Below, piece after piece: positions 63,067-64,000 of a DNA stretch of 64,000 nucleotides. A model generated the notes under the pieces. It was not told the origin of the DNA and ran no database searches. It saw only the letters and a list, made by a program, of their open reading frames with translations. Both the position numbers and the translations under genes were made by a program. Numbering within the stretch: the stretch's first letter is position 1; every line of letters starts with the position of its first letter. The stretch is from Qipengyuania sp. ABI-127-1 (lineage in GTDB: Bacteria > Pseudomonadota > Alphaproteobacteria > Sphingomonadales > Sphingomonadaceae), in contig JALJCR010000003.1 of NCBI GenBank assembly GCA_022953095.1, positions 1-64,000 of the forward strand, written 5' to 3'.

Positions 63067-63521
63067 TCGCTGCTGGCCGCAGTAGCGCCTTCGGCCTTGC
63101 CTTCGGCATGCGCGGCGCGGACTTCGGCGTCGAGCCGCTTCGCGCGCTCGTCGACCACGTCGATCCGCCCGCGCACCTGGCCATAGGCGAAGACCATCAG
63201 CAGGCCGCCGATGATGGCCAGATTCTTCAGCGCCATCGCGGCCTGGACCTGATCGGTGACTTTTTCGTGGAAGAACAGCGTGGCGAGCGCCGTGAAGACG
63301 ATCAACGCAAGGCTGGCGATCCGCGTCATGAAGCCGCTGGCAAGCACCAGCCCCGCTGCGATCTCGAAAATGCCCACAGCGAGCGCAAGGCTGCCTGGAA
63401 AGGGTGATTCCGCTTCCATATAGGCTGCGGTCCCGGCGGTATCCATGACCTTGCCGAACCCGGCGAAGACGAACAGTGCGCCGAGCAGGATACGCCCGAT
63501 TATCGCGGTAATGACTGCCAT
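63063..63521 (-). CDS. DoxX-family membrane protein
   Basis: A 152-residue protein with four membrane helices and the DoxX pattern: AIIGRILLGALFVFAGFGKVMD, LALAVGIFEIAAGLVLASGFMTRIASLALIVFTALATLFFH, and QAAMALKNLAIIGGLLMVFAYG. DoxX proteins are linked to respiratory or oxidative-stress functions, often as quinone-reactive or structural partners. A charged C-terminal tail follows. It shares the CTAG stop tetramer with the convergent receptor gene. Confidence 0.87.
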   Translation of the reverse strand: MAVITAIIGRILLGALFVFAGFGKVMDTAGTAAYMEAESPFPGSLALAVGIFEIAAGLVLASGFMTRIASLALIVFTALATLFFHEKVTDQVQAAMALKNLAIIGGLLMVFAYGQVRGRIDVVDERAKRLDAEVRAAHAEGKAEGATAASSD

Positions 63522-63573
63522 TGCTTCTCTCCCCGTATAATGTTCTGTCAAACCCGCTGCGGCCTGGTGGTTC

Positions 63574-64000
63574 CTACTCCTCTACCGCGAAGGTCAGCTC
63601 CGCATGGTCCCGCAACCGCTCGACCAGCGCTTCGCCGAGAAACGAACCGGGCGTGCCGACCCCGCCTTCAGCGTCGCTGTCGAGCAGCGCCATGCCGGTT
63701 TCGGCCAGCATCCGGCTGGTCGAACCGTAACCCGGATCGTATTTGCCCTTTACCCCGTAATGAAGCCGTTTGCCGTCGGGCCATTCGCCGACGAACAGGA
63801 CATCGTAGAAGCCGTTCTCGCGCTCTTCCTTGCTCGGCCCCTCGCCCGGTTTGGGCGGCTTGGCGCCGAAGGGGTTCTTGAGCATTTCCACCACGGCATT
63901 GGCCGCCGCCTTACCCGCTTCGCCCGGACTGGTGAGCATCATTTCGTCATAGCGGAAATTCTCGCCATAGGGATGCCCGCGAAGGAAATTGGTGCGGTGG
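63574..64000 (-). CDS. saccharopine dehydrogenase-like protein, C-terminal part
   Basis: The gene runs off the right edge; about 141 C-terminal residues are visible. NGFYDVLFVGEWPDGKRLHYGVKGKYDPGYGSTSRMLAETGMALLDSD and TPGSFLGEALVERLRDHAELTFAV match the C-terminal domain of the saccharopine-dehydrogenase / trans-acting enoyl reductase family, whose N-terminal Rossmann domain would lie outside. The physiological substrate is unknown. It is read in the same direction as the doxX gene, 53 bases before it. Confidence 0.78.
   Translation of the reverse strand, partial: HRTNFLRGHPYGENFRYDEMMLTSPGEAGKAAANAVVEMLKNPFGAKPPKPGEGPSKEERENGFYDVLFVGEWPDGKRLHYGVKGKYDPGYGSTSRMLAETGMALLDSDAEGGVGTPGSFLGEALVERLRDHAELTFAVEE

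Noticed and set aside
1..64000. tRNA, rRNA, CRISPR arrays, riboswitches
   Set aside because: I looked for cloverleaf-like and repeat-spacer patterns by eye and saw none; a covariance-model scan could still find a small RNA.

Overview
The window looks like chromosomal DNA of a high-GC alphaproteobacterium of the order Sphingomonadales, most likely an Erythrobacteraceae-type marine or soil bacterium. The signs are a serine palmitoyltransferase with its own acyl carrier protein (sphingolipid synthesis), a DivK regulator, a DksA with a degenerate zinc finger, remnants of a gene transfer agent (GTA) cluster, four TonB-dependent receptors or receptor-like barrels, and the general gene content. This placement is inferred from gene content, not from a search.

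Region 1 (1-2.5 kb) is a broken GTA remnant. An intact small terminase is followed by a large terminase cut off after about 157 codons and joined directly to a DUF2793 gene. The next gene is an OmpA-like barrel that itself breaks, inside its proline-rich hinge, into a 64-bp inverted copy of the DUF2793 gene. Region 2 (2.7-25.1 kb) is ordinary core genome: YqaA/DedA protein, spt-acp, divK, a tightly overlapping DUF3572-HAD-RidA-GDPD-acyltransferase operon, dksA, a PilZ protein, an orphan peptide-binding lipoprotein, kynA-kynB-kynU (tryptophan to anthranilate), an HNH nuclease, gluQRS, a cobalamin adenosyltransferase, a 3-hydroxyacyl-CoA dehydrogenase, mutS and a malic enzyme with a phosphotransacetylase tail.

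Region 3 (25.2-63 kb) is accessory and modular; each module carries its own regulator. (a) A MarR-controlled monooxygenase operon has a palindromic operator over its promoter. (b) A HutC-like GntR regulator precedes a TonB receptor and two PepSY proteins, with two TGTATATACA boxes. (c) A degraded IS3-family relic lies beside an HME-type RND efflux operon and a divergent two-component system. (d) From 40 to 49.4 kb a TetR-type regulator lies among a TonB receptor, a second receptor-like barrel, a PraB-like secreted protein, a DUF2147 protein and a ferritin-like diiron protein; three of the promoters share a TTGACAT-N2-ATGTCAA-like palindrome. (e) From 49.6 to 60 kb is a copper island: CopA-type P-ATPase, DUF5676, a 53-residue Cys-containing protein, DUF411 and DUF2231 on one strand, and on the other a cnrY-cnrX-cnrH-like anti-sigma/sensor/ECF sigma module leading into the CopA multicopper oxidase and CopB. 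(f) A ZnuD-like receptor with a His/Asp/Glu-rich loop follows.

The window ends with a DoxX protein and the C-terminal part of a saccharopine-dehydrogenase-like protein. No rRNA, tRNA or CRISPR array was recognised. The two most interesting items are the putative TetR regulon of 40-49.4 kb and the CnrX-type sensor, which keeps all five metal ligands but sits in front of copper genes.
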